Of a DNA stretch of 64,000 nucleotides, positions 45,493-59,345 are shown in pieces. The notes below the pieces were generated by a model, which had not been told where the DNA came from, did not search any database, and saw only the letters and a list, made by a program, of their open reading frames with translations. The position numbers and the translations under genes are program-made. The stretch is from Prinsepia uniflora (taxonomy: Eukaryota; Streptophyta; Magnoliopsida; Rosales; Rosaceae). The stretch's first letter is position 1. Each line of letters opens with the position of its first letter. The DNA is taken from positions 21,669,572 through 21,733,571 of the forward strand of contig CM064872.1 in the NCBI GenBank assembly GCA_032719365.1. The letters run 5' to 3'.

Positions 45493-48449
45493 TGTAACGA
45501 CCCGTCCCAAATTTACGGGAATAATTAACAATTAATTGAGGATTAGGGAGGCTAATCGGGACTTATTTGAGGATTTTTGGACGTTCGGGGTGAAATTATG
45601 ATTTTACCCTAGATGAGGGAAAAAAGTTAATTTTTGACCTGGGAGGTCCAATGCACGAGGACCGAGTAGCGTTACATAGATCGAGTTGATACGAGTTCGT
45701 AGACAAGCAACACATCGAAACCAGACATCGTATGGGAAAGTTATGGGTCACGAAAGGTCCCAGGTACTATTTACAATGGCACATTTTACGAGGTAAAGTT
45801 GACTTATTCCTTTTAGTGAGGCCCAAAAATTTATTTCAGGACCAATGGATGAGTGACACTTGTCACTTATCCATTGCTCTTTTCCCTTCATACATGCACC
45901 TACCATTTTTCCCTTTCTCATTCAAACCACCCGGAAATCCAAACCACCCAATTCTCCCCTCCCTTGCTGGATCGATTGAAGAACTCTGAGAGTGACTGAG
46001 GATTAGTGAGGAACTGAGAGATATTGTGGGAGGCGGAAGGACCGCTGTGGACGGCGGAGGAACCCAAAACACAGGTAAACTATAACCCGTAAGTTTTTTA
46101 AATTTGAGTTTTATTTGTCGACGTTCGGAGTAGTTTGTGTTGATTGGGTTCTGTTTTTGGGGGTTGTACGAGTCATTTGGGAATGGAATCAAAGGCGAAG
46201 AAAGGTTCAGCAGACCTAGGGAAGAGCTAGAAATCGACGATCACTGTTCAATGTTCGAACATGTAATTTTAGGTCGTTTTTCTTAGTTTTGATCATACAG
46301 ATCGATTGTATAGGATTGGACGATCGTGTAGGAATTAACGGGATAGATTTTTGTTGAGAAATAGAGGAGTTAGAAATGGGACGGGTCGTGGGTCGGTGTG
46401 ACCCGGTTTACAGGACCCGTCGAGAGGTTAGAGGTGATGACATCATCAGCTAATGTCATCACTTGTCATACGTTAGGTGATGGGCTCAATAGAGGATGGA
46501 CAGGTGACAGTTGTCAGTGCCGAGTCAACCTGACATGTTACTGATGTGGACCAATCAGATGGTGCCACATGTCACTAACATGTTAAACACGTGGACCCGT
46601 GAGCTACTGACATGTGGCACTATCAGCTGACACTTATCAGATGTCAGACTGGTAGAGATGACGTCAGCGTTGACTTTTTAGTCAACGTTGATCGTACCTT
46701 TGACCAGCACGGAGGGTTACATGGGAATGTATTTCAAGGTGGGACTAGGACCAGTTTAAAGATGTTAAAGATACGAATCCACTGGGGGTGGTTTCGAGTC
46801 GATCGAAGATCGTTAGGATGGTCAAATTGAGGTTTAAAGCCTAGGGAAGTGTGTCCAAAACACGTTGACTTTTTTGAGAATGTTGGGGGTTCTTGATTAG
46901 GACTTTCCTAGGTTGGTAATAACCTTTGAGTATGTTTTGGATAGGTTTGGATGACGCAGAGACTATTATTTAGCCCCAGAGAGGCTTATGTCACGCGTAT
47001 CGAGGCACACCTTGGACGGAATGTGAGTAGACTTTATGTTATGAATGAGATGCATGCATAAATGTTTTATATGTGTTTATGAACATGTTTTGAGATGCCA
47101 TGAGTGCATGTTTTTTAAATATGATTTTTTGGGCATTTTTCGTAGAAAATGCTATATTGCACGTAGTTCGAGATTTCTGTTTTATATGATGTTTGGGCTT
47201 CGGCCGAGTATACTACGTGCGTGAGTTACATGTGATTCTGAAGGTTTCACAGAGAGGTGTGAAACCGAGGAACTGATTTACAGTTTTAGAGGATTTCACG
47301 AAGGTGCGTGAAATCGAGATTCGGGCATGAGTCCCAGTTGAACGCTGATTTGGAAAGTGTTTTGAAAATGAGAATTGATTTTCGAACTTGGAAATATCTT
47401 TCGAGCATACGACCTAGTTGATTTGAGGTTTGACTTAGAGTATAGTCCAACGTGAGATAAGTCGGGCTGTGAACCAGTTATGAGTTTTATGAAAGATATT
47501 TCGGGCATGAGACCCAGTTATGGATTCTATAGGATTCGAGGAATCTTGAGATATGAAGTGTCATTGGACACTGGGTTTTCGGGCTGTAACCCATTTGGTG
47601 ATATTTCGGGCTTGTGGGCCCTATTGATGATTTTTGAGTTAGAGTCTCGGTCGATCAGGATAGAGTCCCGGTCGATGATGACATTTGGGTTAGAGTCTCG
47701 AGTGATATGATGCTCACCTCCGGACTGCGGATGTATTCCTTCCAGAGAGGTCACGATGTACTGCCTGTTGTCGAGCAGCCGCTGAAGGCTATGGCCGAGG
47801 GAGGCTCGACTTAGGAGTGCTGATGTTATTCTCTGAGATCGATCGAAGATGTGTTCACGATGATCTAGAGACGATCGTGGCGAGTAATTTGTTCACGACG
47901 ACATGCTAGGATTGTGAGTGGTCCTGAGCTATTTGCACATGTGCTAGGATTGGAATCTTGACTGACATTGAGGATGATGATAGTGGGTAGAGATCCCACA
48001 TGGTTTTTGATTTGGGGTGAGACCCCGTACTTGTTTTCTATGATTTGGTTTTGGGCTAAGACCCTACTGAAATACTAACTTTGATTGAGAAGCATTTTTC
48101 ACTTGATTTGATTTGGGAAACAATATGTCTTGCTACCGAGAAAGTATTTGAAATGTTGTTTTAAGATGCATGCATGCTTTTACGTGAAGGGTATAAATGT
48201 AATTTCGATAAATGATTTTTATAAAATGTTGTTTTGTCCACTCACATCTTTTATGGTTTTTAATACCTTTCAAGTTGATCGCGGATGCGGGCTGTAGCAG
48301 AGATCGAGACATCACATGCCACCACCGATTCTGGCATACTTTGGGTAACCCTGAGCGGGTGATGAGTTTATCCCTAGTCTGACACGCGGTGTCAGACGGG
48401 AGTAGGTATATCCCACGATAATCCAGGGGGATTGAGATGGGTCCTGTCA
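45493..48449 (+). mobile_element. Solo gypsy-type LTR 'H' (2,957 bp)
   Basis: TGTAACGACCCGTCCC to GGGTCCTGTCA with no internal region on either side. It carries donor-like ACACAGGTAAAC near 46070, acceptor-like TTTGGATAG near 46945, GTGAGTAGAC 47023-47032, many GGGCATGAGTCCC-like short palindromes 47320-47700, GTCCACTCAC 48236-48245 and GTCAGACGGGAGTAGG near 48392. The flanks (ACCCA and AACCG) do not form a clear duplication, so insertion may have been followed by rearrangement. Confidence 0.82.
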
Positions 48450-49649
48450 AACCGCCTAGCTACCAGCCACCCAGTGCTCCTAGGAGCTCCTAAAAGTCGT
48501 AAAGCCTCCCTAGGTGTCGAGGAATTTCCCAGCTGCATCGCCTGTTGCACAGCCTATATTCGGGACGGCTTAGACATGCCAGTGCTTAGGCGACTACCTA
48601 ACTCGCCATTTAGAACATTAGCTGAAGAGGAATGCGGTCCAACTTAGGAATATGTCGCCTAACCACTACTGGAAATATCTCAAAGCAGTGGTTAGCGAAT
48701 TGAGAAGTCTAACATGGGGAGTTTCTCCCCATACATGCATGTCCTGCAATACCTCAAAGACATGCAATTGAAATCTCGTATTACATGCGTAGAAAAATTC
48801 GCGACACTCATGATGGAAAATAACTATGAATTATGCGATTGGAGAAATCTTGGTCGAAGCTAATACCTCGATAAGCATGTGAAAAGAAATACCTATAAAT
48901 TTTATGTTAGCTAGAGAAAACAATACCTCGCAATATTCTCAAACCCACGCAGACGGATATAATAAAATTATCTAGGAATGCAAGATGAAGTGGACTGTAG
49001 TAATGTGAACCCAAACAGCTAAATACTGAAATCCATTAAAACTTCTGTTGAAGTCCAAAACCATGTAACCGGTCAAAGCTTAAAATCAATAACCTGAGCT
49101 GATGCCCAAAGCACATACTCAGGTTGAAGCCCAAAATACATAACTAGAATGAAGGCACAAATCATTTCAAATCAATAGTACTTAATTACCTAAATTTATA
49201 AATAATAATATGCAATTAAAAACAAGAAATGTTCATACATAACAGTATAAAACAAAATTCCACTCATAATATACCTCGAGTTTGCTCAACTCTGAGATTG
49301 CTAGTCCTTTGGAGTCTCTAGAGTCATTGTGCCTTAATTGATTGGGAAATGACCAGGAAGTTTCGCAATAAACTTTCAGTCATCGATCCACTATCTAAGG
49401 TGGTCCTCGAGGTCTAATAAGGGTATGTTGGGTTTGTAGTGGTGAAAGGAAGAGTTTGGTAGTGGCAGACCAGAAACGCCAGTGGTGATGGTTGGTAGTG
49501 TATGTGCCGCGAGGAAGAGGGAGAGAGTGATATGAGGGAGGATAGAAAAAGTGGCTTGACTAATAGATGAAGGAGAGAGAATCATACTTTTAAAATATCT
49601 ATGATTTCAAAAATTATCAAAAAGCCACTAGTCATTTTAGGCCCGTATA
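48450..49649. other. No gene recognised; GCCTAGGCG-type repeat and LTR debris
   Basis: 48450-48650 has CGCCTAG/CCTAGG words also seen in loose form at 44390-44470. 49020-49290 resembles the middle of a long LTR on the minus strand (repeated AAGCCCAAA words). No protein motif found. Confidence 0.4.
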
Positions 49650-51260
49650 GCAAGGATTCAACTTCATCGTCCATCAAACCTCATTACTCCCTTCTACGGA
49701 GACAATTTCAAGAATACCTAATCTCCGGACATCAAAATCTAGGTCTTTGGTATGCTTGTCTACATAACTTTTGTGTCGGTCCTGAGCTGACTTGAGTCTT
49801 TCCATTATGATCTTAATATTTTCTTCTGCCATCTAAATGACCTTTGGTTTTGTAAGTCTTTCTTACCCACTTCATTCCAACATCCTGGCTTTCTACAGTT
49901 TTTCCATACAAGGCTTCAAAAAGAGCCATCTTGATGCCAACATGGTGAAATTATTGTAGGCAAACTCCATTAAGCTAGGTGCAATCATTATAGCACACGT
50001 GCTATCAACATATCCTCCAAAGTTTGAATTATCCTCTTAGACTACATGTTAGTTTGTAGATGGAACATTGTGTTAGATAAACTAGTCCCCAAAGCTTTCT
50101 ACAAACTCCATCAAAATCTGGAAGAAAATGGGGGATATCGATGTTGTGCCATTTCCTTTTTTTACACCAAGCCACCAATAATGTTCCTTAAGTGTGTGAT
50201 ACATCTTGGTACTACCCGGATGCATAACATGAACTGAACTGTGAGACTCTTTTAAAATTTCCCTTTTAAACTTTGGAACATCAGGCACACATAACTTGTT
50301 ATCCTTTACCAAGGCTCTATCATCTCTAACAAAATAATCTTGTCTGGTCCCACTTTCCAACTCCATCCTTATAATGCACAACATCATATCCTAGAGTTGA
50401 GTCTCAATAACAAGATAAATCAACACTAGCCTTACCTAAAAATTTTCAAGCAATGCCCCTTGGTTATCCACACTAGCTACAACCCCCACTTTCCTTAGTT
50501 CCGCAAAAAATGATAGGTGAACCGTGTGCAGACGCACAAAAGAATCCACTAACTTCCTACTCAATGAAGTTGCCACAATATTAACTTTCCTTGAGTGATA
50601 CTTGATGGTGCAATCATAATCCTTAATAAACTCTAACCACCTCTTCTTTCCAAAATTCAGTTCCTTCTAAGCGAAGATGTACTTCAAGCTCTGATGGTAG
50701 TAAAAATCCAGTATGTCTCCTTGTGTAAGTAACACCGCCAAATTTTCAGAGCATACACCATTGCAACTAGTTCTAAATCATAGGTAGGAGAGTTCAACTC
50801 ATGAAACTTGAGTTGCTTAGAAGCATAAGTTATCACCTTTCCATACTGCATTAGAACACAGCCCAGACCTGCCAAGAAGCGTCATTGTGCATCTTAAAAC
50901 CACTACTATCATCTAGCCAAAATTAGAGGGATTTTAGTCAAACTTTACTTACGCTTCTAGAAACTTTACTCACAAACCTCATTCCATTTAAACTTAACCC
51001 CTTTCCTAATCAATCGAGTGAGTAGAGTTGCTAGCATAAAAAATCCCTCTATGAACCTTATAGTAGCATACCAAGCCTAGGAAGCTTCTCATATCTAAGA
51101 TAGTCTTAGGTTGCTCCCAATTAGACACTAGTTCCACTTTCTGGGGATCCGCACTAATGCCTTCTGTGAAAATCACTGTCTAAAAAATCCCACACTTCTC
51201 GATCAGATTGACACTTATTGAAGTTAGCATACAACTTCTTCTTCCTCTGAGTTTTCAATA
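49650..51260 (-). pseudogene. Decayed Ty3/gypsy pol (RT end, RNase H, integrase)
   Basis: On the minus strand: RT C-terminal remnants near 51240-51000 (YANFNKCQ, RFIEGFF, TRLIRKGVKFKWNE), RNase H at 50684-50875 (AGLGCVLMQYGKVITYASKQLKFHELN), the HHCC region of integrase at 50082-50387 (HVMHPGSTKMYHTLKEHYWW), LMEFAYNN near 49960, and the integrase C-terminal RLKSAQDRHKSYVD near 49780. Most of the catalytic core of integrase is deleted. Stops and shifts throughout make it older than the other pol copies. No LTR could be assigned. Confidence 0.85.
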
Positions 51261-53711
51261 CCAACCTCAGATTGAAAGTTGGATACAAATCCAACAACTA
51301 AACATAGATGACCAGTCACGTATTTCAACTTTAAATTCCAGAAACAGGCATTCAATGCTAATCACATTCACACACACATATCAATCAAGCTCGTGTAAAG
51401 AACACAGTCATATCAATGACATCTTAAACACTCAGAAGCGTTGTCAATGTAGGAAGTCTTGTGCTAGTTCTAAGTGCTTATGTATGTGTTAATAGAAACA
51501 CATTCAATCATATAATTAAACTATTTTGAAACATTCAACCATATGAGTCAAAACAATCAAGAACTTGATATACATAAACCTCCCTCAAGGAAAATTAGGG
51601 GTCTCTCAATTGACCATGCAATTCACTAATTTCAACATTTAATTACAAGGCATTCTCATGCTCAATCACCTAGACTAATATAAGGAGGTAGCTATACTTT
51701 GGGCAACACAGAAATTATGCTTATTCGCCTAGCTCCTTACATATGCTCTTTGCAGTAGCTCAACCATACTTAGGCCAATTTAAATAACAAAGCCGGAAGA
51801 AATTGATTAGAAAGAAATCTTGATCAAAACATTAATCAAAGTTCATCAAGTAACAATACTTGAAGAACCCAGATAAAAGATCAATTATAAACATGGAAAA
51901 CAATGAAGATCAAAATCGAAATTAGAGTAAACATGGAAAGGATTCGATTTTTGGAAATTGCAATTTTTTAAAAACAAATTGAATTTTTTTTTGAAAAAAG
52001 GAGTAGTTTTGATCAAATCAACGATCCTAAAATCAGTTTGGAAAACGTTTTTTGATCATCAATAAGGTGAGCCCATTGAATTAATCTAACACAACCCGAA
52101 TCCAATTCCTCCATTTCTCAATCATTTTCCAAAAAATTTACGTCTAGATTCATCTATGAACTGCCATAGACTTGTATATGCAAATAAATTAGGAAGAACT
52201 CACCTGGGTTGAATAGAAAAACCCACGAAATTTTTGAGCTTCCTTGGTCCCTTTGACCCACCATCCAAGACATAGCTCCCACCCCTAGCATCTACCCAAT
52301 CGACTCAGGAGGATGTAAGAAAGCCATTTTTTTCCTCCATTGAGTCGGAAATGTCCTGGGTATGATTTGAAGAATCGAGCTGGACTTTTTGATGCTCCTC
52401 CACCGAACATGAATTTTCTTGAGAATACCTTCCTTTACTTCGTTTTGGTCTCTTTAGAGACATGACCATGTATGTTCTAGGATTTCCCTGCTCCACCAAA
52501 TCCTAACAACCGCAGAGAAAGATCTAATGAAGGGAGATCAATTTTTCCTCCTCCAAACCGTGTTTCCTTTTTTTTTTTAGCCCTCCTCTGTTTTCCTTTA
52601 TATTTTCTCCCCATAGAGGTACTATGGAGATTCCTTGTTCCATCAAACTCCCCTCACCACACCTAGAGAGAATAGACTCATGAGGACCTCTGATTTCCCT
52701 TTGTTCAATCCTTTTATTTTAAACACACATGCACATGCCAAAATGATGAAGAATGTGTCCCATGCTTCTAGTGACAACAGTCACTTACCTAGTGAGCCAC
52801 GATTTCCATTTGCTGACTCAGCCCAAACAACACGATCAAATTATCAAAATGCCCTTAATATCCAAAATTTTCAAAATACCCTTAGATATTTAGACACGTA
52901 ATTTCCTTATACGGTCTCTGTTTGTCGCGTGTTGCCTTCCTACAAACTCGTGAGTTTGAGACGCATGCATAAGTTCAATCGACGCTTCATAGAAGTTTCC
53001 TAAATTTAAATGAACTTTTGGCCCTTTAACAAAAATAAAGGTAAACTTGATCATGCTTAATTTACTTTTTGAAAATGCCTTAAGTTTCCGGAATGGATCG
53101 GTACACGTTAAGCTTGATTGGTAAACCAAAATTTTGGTCCACTAATTGAGTTAATATCTTGGTTAGTAGGGATCATAGTAGGTAGAAATTTAAGGGCATT
53201 GCTTTTGATTATCTGGTTAACCTTTTACTAATAGGCTTTCACTCGTTGAGTAAGTGGTTGAGTTTCATTCCCCGAATAAGTTTAGTTATTACCATTCAGA
53301 ATTGGTCTATGTGTTTGCACATCAGAAGTGTTGAACTAGTATTTTGTTGCTGAATTGTAGAATTTTACTTCGTCGTTCTAATACTTTCTAGGGATTTGTT
53401 GAGTTTACACACAAATTATTTCTTTTAATTTTGGCTTACACCACTTGGGTAGTGAAAGTGATATTCCTACACCATGGAAACCTTCTTTTATTATTTTGAT
53501 TTGTAAGGACTGAAATTAGGATGTGTCATGTTATATATTGAACTCGGAAGGGAGTTTTGGGTTCATAGGTAACAAACTGGAGAGTAAAGAAAAATTTAAG
53601 ACTTATGAGTTGGAAGGTTAATGTCGTGAATAGGATGGAACATAATAAGTCGACACCTTCACATTTAAAAGTATCGTTGGGATATGAGAATTAAACGACT
53701 GTGATGTTACA
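51261..53711. other. No gene recognised
   Basis: A+T-rich sequence without a convincing long frame. 52560-52960 has TATTTTCTCC and CCCTTAATATCC words, and 52900-53000 has ACAAACTCGTGAG, reminiscent of decayed long-LTR sequence. I can support nothing more specific. Confidence 0.35.
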
Positions 53712-54434
53712 TGTGACGACCCGGAAATTCGACAAAAGGAAATTTCGAAAATTTAGAACGGAAATGACATTTTTACCCATAGATAATAAGTCAAAAGTTG
53801 ACTTCTTGATGGGAATACAATTTGAACTTTTTGTGGAGACCGTTATGTAGGTCTTGAAATTCTGAGTCCGTAGACAAGTGGTACGTCGAAATTGAAGTTC
53901 AGACGGAAATGTTACGAGTAAAAAATGGATAGGGGTATTTTGGTAATTTTGCAAGAAGGGCAAAATGTTAATTTCAGTTGCATTCTTGCTGAGCCAATGA
54001 ATTTGCAGGTGTGTGACACCTGTCACGTTTTAGCTGGGATTAGTGGCATTGAGTGTGCGGTGTTGTGGCGGCTTGTGGAATTTAAGTGTTTGTGTATAAC
54101 AAAACCCAAAATAGAAACCAATTGATTGATTCTCCTACCAACTCGAGAGAAACTCTGAGAGACAGAGTGAGGAAGACGAGGAGAAGAGAGGGTTGTCAAA
54201 CTTGGAAATTGGGAAGGAGGAATTCTGAAACCCAAAAAACCCGAAACTGGATATTGGAAATTTAGAAATTGAATGCTGGATTTTGGGCTTCGATTGTTGA
54301 AATTAAGGTTAGATTGAACTGATAAACACATATTTCATCACCTTTTTATCTCAATTTCCTTTTCATCTTACTTTGTTATATCCTTAATCCTACAATTTCT
54401 AACTTCTTTAAAAAAATTTAGGTAGCAACCCAAG
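53712..54434 (+). repeat. Truncated gypsy-type LTR 'I' (5' part)
   Basis: Starts TGTGACGACCCGGAAATTC, like LTR D read on its own strand. It has one GTAGACAAGTGG block (53870), a CACGTTTTAGCTGG leader and a donor-like TTAAGGTTAGATTG near 54305. It is cut where the Athila-like LTR appears to begin. Confidence 0.65.
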
Positions 54435-54693
54435 AATGTGGAGTAAAGAGGTTAAATTGGAGCAAAACTGCATAAGCTATCAAGAATGGGCCAAGATTTA
54501 TAAAGATTGGATCAAGATTCATCAAGATGGGTTAACATTATGTCCATATGTGCAAGAAGGCTCAAGATTATGCCAAGATTCATTCTTGGAGAAGTCCAAA
54601 AGAAGAAGTGGATTAAAAGTTACAAAGCAAAAATCTGTCTGTGCAGATTATCCCACTTCCACGGACCATTGTGAATACCTCAGATAGAATCAG

Positions 54694-57602
54694 TGTCAGG
54701 ACCCACCCCAATTATCACCCCGATAACCGAGGTGAACCCTGCTCCCGTCTGACAACCCACACTAATGACAGAAATAACCTCACAAAAACCACAAATTACA
54801 CTGTCAGACGAAGGAGAATTTAAAACACAACAAGTCAACCGTTATACAGAGCATAGTACAAGTCAAAGTAAAACAAAACCACACACAGAGTACACGCACA
54901 ACGGAACACTGAAACTACTCCGGGAAAACGCTCGAATATTCTATGCCTCCGACGCTGCCTCAACGTCAACCCCCGCGCTAGCTCCACGACCTGGAGGGAA
55001 ATTAAAACTAGAAAGTGTGAGTGAACCCAAAGAATAAAAGTTTCAAAAACCGTTTCATAACAAAACAGGGTTTGGCCCTCCGTTTTGAAAACATGCATGC
55101 ATAACCCAATTTCTGAAAACATCTATAAATCACAGCATTGTCATCATGGAAACCGCAGTAACATAAACACAGTATGGTAAACGTTATAAAACATTAACAG
55201 TAAAATAGAAGATACCCATATAATCATCTGATCAAACCTGCTGGATCTATCCGAGTGTTTAAACTCCCGAGTCTTTAAACTCAATCCAGGCCTCAATATA
55301 ATCCGAGTCTTTAAACTCCCGGGTCTTTAAAATCAACAAGCCTACGGGAGAAATATCAGTATATCCGAGTCTTTAAACTCCCGAGTGTTTAAACGCAATC
55401 CGAGTCTTCAAACCCAATCCGGGCCCGTCCACCGTCAAATATAATCCGGATCTTTAAACCCAATAATCAGATCCAGCAAATCCAATCCAAAACCATTTGA
55501 AAACCTTTTCGAAATCCACATCCAAACTTGAATCCGAAATCACTGGCCCGAAGCCCTTCCGGCATCCAGAATTGTCATTCCGAACCCAAATCCGGAATTC
55601 CACGTTTCAACTCTAAAACCAAATTCCGCTTTCCGAAATCCGATTCTAAAACCGAAAACCTTGATCATCGAAATCATGTTCCAAAATCCCTTTATAATCA
55701 TTGAAAACCATTTATCGTTTAAATTCCCAAAACCATGGCATCATAATCAGAAATCAAGCCTTTCTCGTAAAACGTGCCAAATACGTAATTTCTCGAAAAA
55801 CATGCAATTAAGTAAAACAGTTATAGCATATTCACATAACCATGAAATCATATATAAAACCATAAAATAAGTCATTAAAAGCAGTTATGCATGCTCAGTT
55901 TAAGGAAGAAGTCCACTCACAGTTACATGGCACGTCACTCGCGTCCCGAACGTCCTGTACGTTCCTCGACCTCCTCGGGGATTTCCGATCCTGTCGCAGT
56001 CACCAAAATACGTCACTAACACGTTAACGAAGGTCCTCCTAATTTTTTGCAAATTCCCCGAATGTTAAACGTAACTAACTCAGACCCTAAACCTTCGCCC
56101 TCGTAGAACAAACCTAAAACGACGTCCGATTAACCCGAAACCTAGCCCAAAAGATTCGTTAAAACATCTAGACCAAAAATCTACTTGGAAGTTTACCAGA
56201 AACCGCCGCACGCGCCACCACGCGCCGCCCAAAGTGGCTGCGCGTGGGCCTCACGCGCCTGAACAGAAACACTGTTCATCGTCTTCCTCGAGACCGTGCA
56301 CTGTTCTGGACTGGCGTGGCCGGTTCTCCGCCGTCCGCCGTCCGTTTTCCTTCCTTTTTCCTCCCCTAGCTTCTTCCTACCCTAAGCAATTCATTCGCCT
56401 CAACCAAACACGACAACACTGCCTCTGACCCGTGGTCCCTAGCTCGAACCTGTGACCAACGAAAACCCATGTTCTTCAATCCGACCACCGGTGTCACCCC
56501 CCATCACGGCTTCGACATCTACAGGTTCCTAAGGACCTAAGGAGTCGATTAGCACTCACCAACTGTCTCGACTCGACTTCAGACTCCAAGACTTAACGTG
56601 TGAAACTAAATAGAAAAACAGAGCAAACAGGAGGAAGAATAGCAATTACCTACTAGTCGTCCGCCACCATGCTCACCGTCGCGTTCCCTGGAGTTCACAG
56701 AGCAGTCCCAACTCCCCCTCGACTTTGATTAGATCAGAACACAGCAACACCACCACCAAACGCCCTGGACACCTCTCTGTTTTCCTGAGAACTCACCCTC
56801 GCCTCACACACAACCGTTCACCTCTCAGTCGTCTCAACACAACCCTGCACGCTCAACCTCCCTCTGAGCACACTCACACACTCACAAGGATCACACCTCC
56901 CTGTAATTTGATCGATTCCTCCCTCAATCTCACTCTCTGTTTCTCTCTTGTGCACGACTACACAAACACACACACGACCCTTTTTAATTTTGCACCGTAC
57001 ACAAGCCTAGAACCCACTACACACACCACACGTGTCCACCATCCCCTGGCCCAACTCAAAATATCCCAATCGGCCCTGTACACTTGGCCTTATCAGATTG
57101 GCCCAAATCCCAAGGCACAAAAAGACCAAAATACCCCTAATGTCCAAGTTACGATTTTACCCTTAACCGTTCTAGACCCATATCTCGCTCGTCCGACGTC
57201 AGATGAAGGCATGCCGACTGTTGTTGAACTCAGGATGACGAGATCTACCTAACGGTCCTCGGCCTACGCGTAGAAACCCGATCGTGCTAAAAGTCAACTT
57301 TTCCCCTTATTTTAACCAAATTACGAAAGTGTCCCCAAGCTTCCGAACATCACAACTTCCTCCTCGGGTGTCGGAATCGGGCGTGCCACCTGTCTACGGA
57401 CTCGTGACGTCCCAAACTACGTCACAATCACTGGTTAGTGTCCAATTGACCGCCGAACTCAAAGTCAACTTTTTGCCTGTTCTAGGGGCAAAATCGTCAT
57501 TCTACGCCCAAAGTCCCACAGTAACCAACTAACCACCAATTAAGCGTACTAATCCGTCACTAATCACTTTACTAATCCCGACTCCTGGGACGGGTCGTTA
57601 CA
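54694..57602 (-). repeat. 3' LTR 'J' of the gag-only element (2,909 bp)
   Basis: Minus-strand TGTAACGACCC... to ...GGGTCCTGACA. Inverted repeat 57404-57425; predicted middle exon 55921-55990; GTGAGTGGAC on the minus strand at 55911-55920; hairpin array 55255-55460; partner site 55017-55026 (one change); CTCCAG at 54991 with a short frame to TAG at 54941. Confidence 0.9.
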
Positions 57603-57614
57603 ATCTACCCTCCT
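57603..57614 (-). promoter_or_regulatory. Polypurine tract of the gag-only element
   Basis: Minus-strand AGGAGGGTAGAT directly before LTR J, with the usual TTTCGGGGACGAAATTC upstream. Confidence 0.85.
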
Positions 57615-57810
57615 TAAAAGAATTTCGTCCCCGAAATTCCGCACCTCGTACCTCCCACCTGGGGCCTCTTAAGCAACAACACCTACTCTTGAACGGTTCC
57701 AACCTATCATCTCCACGTTGGGTATATTACAACACTCCTACCACCAGTTCAACACTTCTGTCACTATCTTAAGTCGAACGAACCTAAACTTCATGGTGTA
57801 CGCAAGGGAA

Positions 57811-57881
57811 ACTCTATGAACAGAAAATAAAGGTATTTTAAAATACCTCATTGTAGCGTACCCAAACAGAGTTCATAGAGT
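57811..57881. repeat. Nested palindrome in the gag-only element
   Basis: AGGTATTTTAAAATACCT at 57831-57848 is a perfect 18-bp palindrome. It lies inside a longer inverted repeat, ACTCTATGAAC (57811-57821) facing GTTCATAGAGT (57871-57881). Confidence 0.9.
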
Positions 57882-58261
57882 ACATCCTCATGTACAACCA
57901 CCTACACCTTTCAGAACCTAACTCCAATCCTCCCCAGACTTCCAGTCTCCTGGTCGACAAAAACTACGAATCGAAGGTAGACCGCTCAAACCAAAAGGAA
58001 ATCCTACCGACCGACTTAGCTTCACGTCCCTCAACGGCTCCGACGACCCTGTCGGAATAACCAACAAAGTCCTAAAGGCACTCCAAGATTGTGGGTTCAC
58101 TTGACCAAACCTCATATCGATCAATAACCTCATATCGATCGATAATCTCAGTCCTTCTCCAATCCCTTCCGTCATCCTTCAACGGAACTCATCGTAGTCC
58201 TGAACCTCGTCACTCCAGGTCACCTAGGGGATAATCCCAAACTCTACCCCGGGATCCAACA

Positions 58262-58352
58262 AAAAGTGTGCAACACACGACCAAGGAAAGTAAAAGTACC
58301 TGTCACGACACCGGGTGCTGACTTAGCCTCCTGCTGAGTCATCGCAAAACAC
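58262..58352 (-). pseudogene. Protease start remnant
   Basis: In the minus-1 frame after gag, minus-strand residues FAMTQQEAKSAPGVVTGT correspond to the usual gag-protease linker and N-terminus of gypsy retropepsins. No D-S/T-G active site follows: the sequence changes character after about 58262. Confidence 0.65.
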
Positions 58353-59345
58353 TCAGGCCTGGGGTCCTGAAGATCTACCACGTCCCCTCGAACTACTAGT
58401 GGAACCACCACCTCCTCTGGTGCGTGCTGTCCCTGACATTGACGTCGTGCTCCTTCCAGGCTCCGCCTCTCCTCGGCCTACACCACCCTCATGTGGTAAC
58501 AGTGGACAGTCACGTCGGAAATGACCTTGCTCCCCACAGTAGTAACACACATCCCGACTGGTAGGACCCGGTCTCCCTGTAGACGTAACAGACGTCGCAC
58601 TAGCTTGCGGAGTTGGCTGTGCTCGATACCCATGGAACCCTGAACTCTGGAAACTACCAGGTCTGCCAAAACGATCATCGCCCGCCGACGATGCTCCACT
58701 GAAGTTTCCTCTCTTCGGTGTCCTCTGACTGGAAGCTCCAGAAAAAGGTGGCTCCCAGCGTCGTACCGGCAAGCTAGCCTCAACCCTTACCGAAGCATCC
58801 GACAACTCTCGGAGGGTCGCAAACGATCCGGCCGTCACTATGGCCCGAATCTCGCCTCGCATGCCCAACTCAAACCTACGACACTTCTCGGCTTCAGTAG
58901 CCACAAACGCAGGAGCAAAATAAGACAACACCTAAAACTTCTGCTCGTACTCGGCCACACTCATACTCCCCTGCTGGAGTTGTAGAAACTCAGCCTCCTT
59001 GGCATCACAGAAAGAACGAGGGTAATACTGATCCAAACACCGCTCCCTGAACGTCTCCCAGGTCACAGTGTGGGCGTCCCAGCCAGACAACTCGAGGGTA
59101 TACCACCACTCGTACGCCGCACCATCCAGTAAAAAGGTAGCCAGTAACACTCGATCCTCCAGTGGGTAATGCATCACTGCCAAAATCCGCTCAAGTCTCG
59201 TGATCCACCTCTGGGCTTCCTCAGGGTCCGCCCCACCACTAAAAGTCGTAGCCCCGAGCCGCTGGGCTCGCTCAATCGTAGCACTCTCTGTCCCTCTCGC
59301 CGCTTCGTCTTCAGGTCAAGGAGGGGGTTCACGTCTCTGAGGCAT
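58353..59345 (-). pseudogene. Ty3/gypsy gag with CCHC zinc knuckle, two in-frame stops
   Basis: Starts at ATG (59345 on the minus strand), MPQRREPPP, with a TGA at codon 10 and a TAG at codon 138 (58932-58934). The capsid-like part includes ATTFSGGADPEEAQRWI, EWWYTLEL and FRERCLDQYYPRS. A Ser/Pro/Gly-rich linker leads to CYYCGEQGHFRRDC, a perfect C-x2-C-x4-H-x4-C nucleic-acid-binding knuckle, then a Gly/Arg-rich tail. Gag would form the virus-like particle and bind genomic RNA. Total length of about 330 codons is normal for the family, so only point mutations disable it. Confidence 0.9.

Noticed and set aside
45488..48454. Target-site duplication for solo LTR H
   Set aside because: ACCCA on the left and AACCG on the right do not match well enough, even with a one-base shift.
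52635..52901. 88-codon plus frame as a small gene
   Set aside because: No start context, domain or splice partner. The surrounding sequence looks like decayed repeat.
56725..57252. 175-codon Thr/His-rich frame in LTR J as a host gene
   Set aside because: Lies wholly inside a minus-strand LTR and is cut down in the near-identical LTR K (61650-61994). It is an antisense frame of LTR exon-like sequence.
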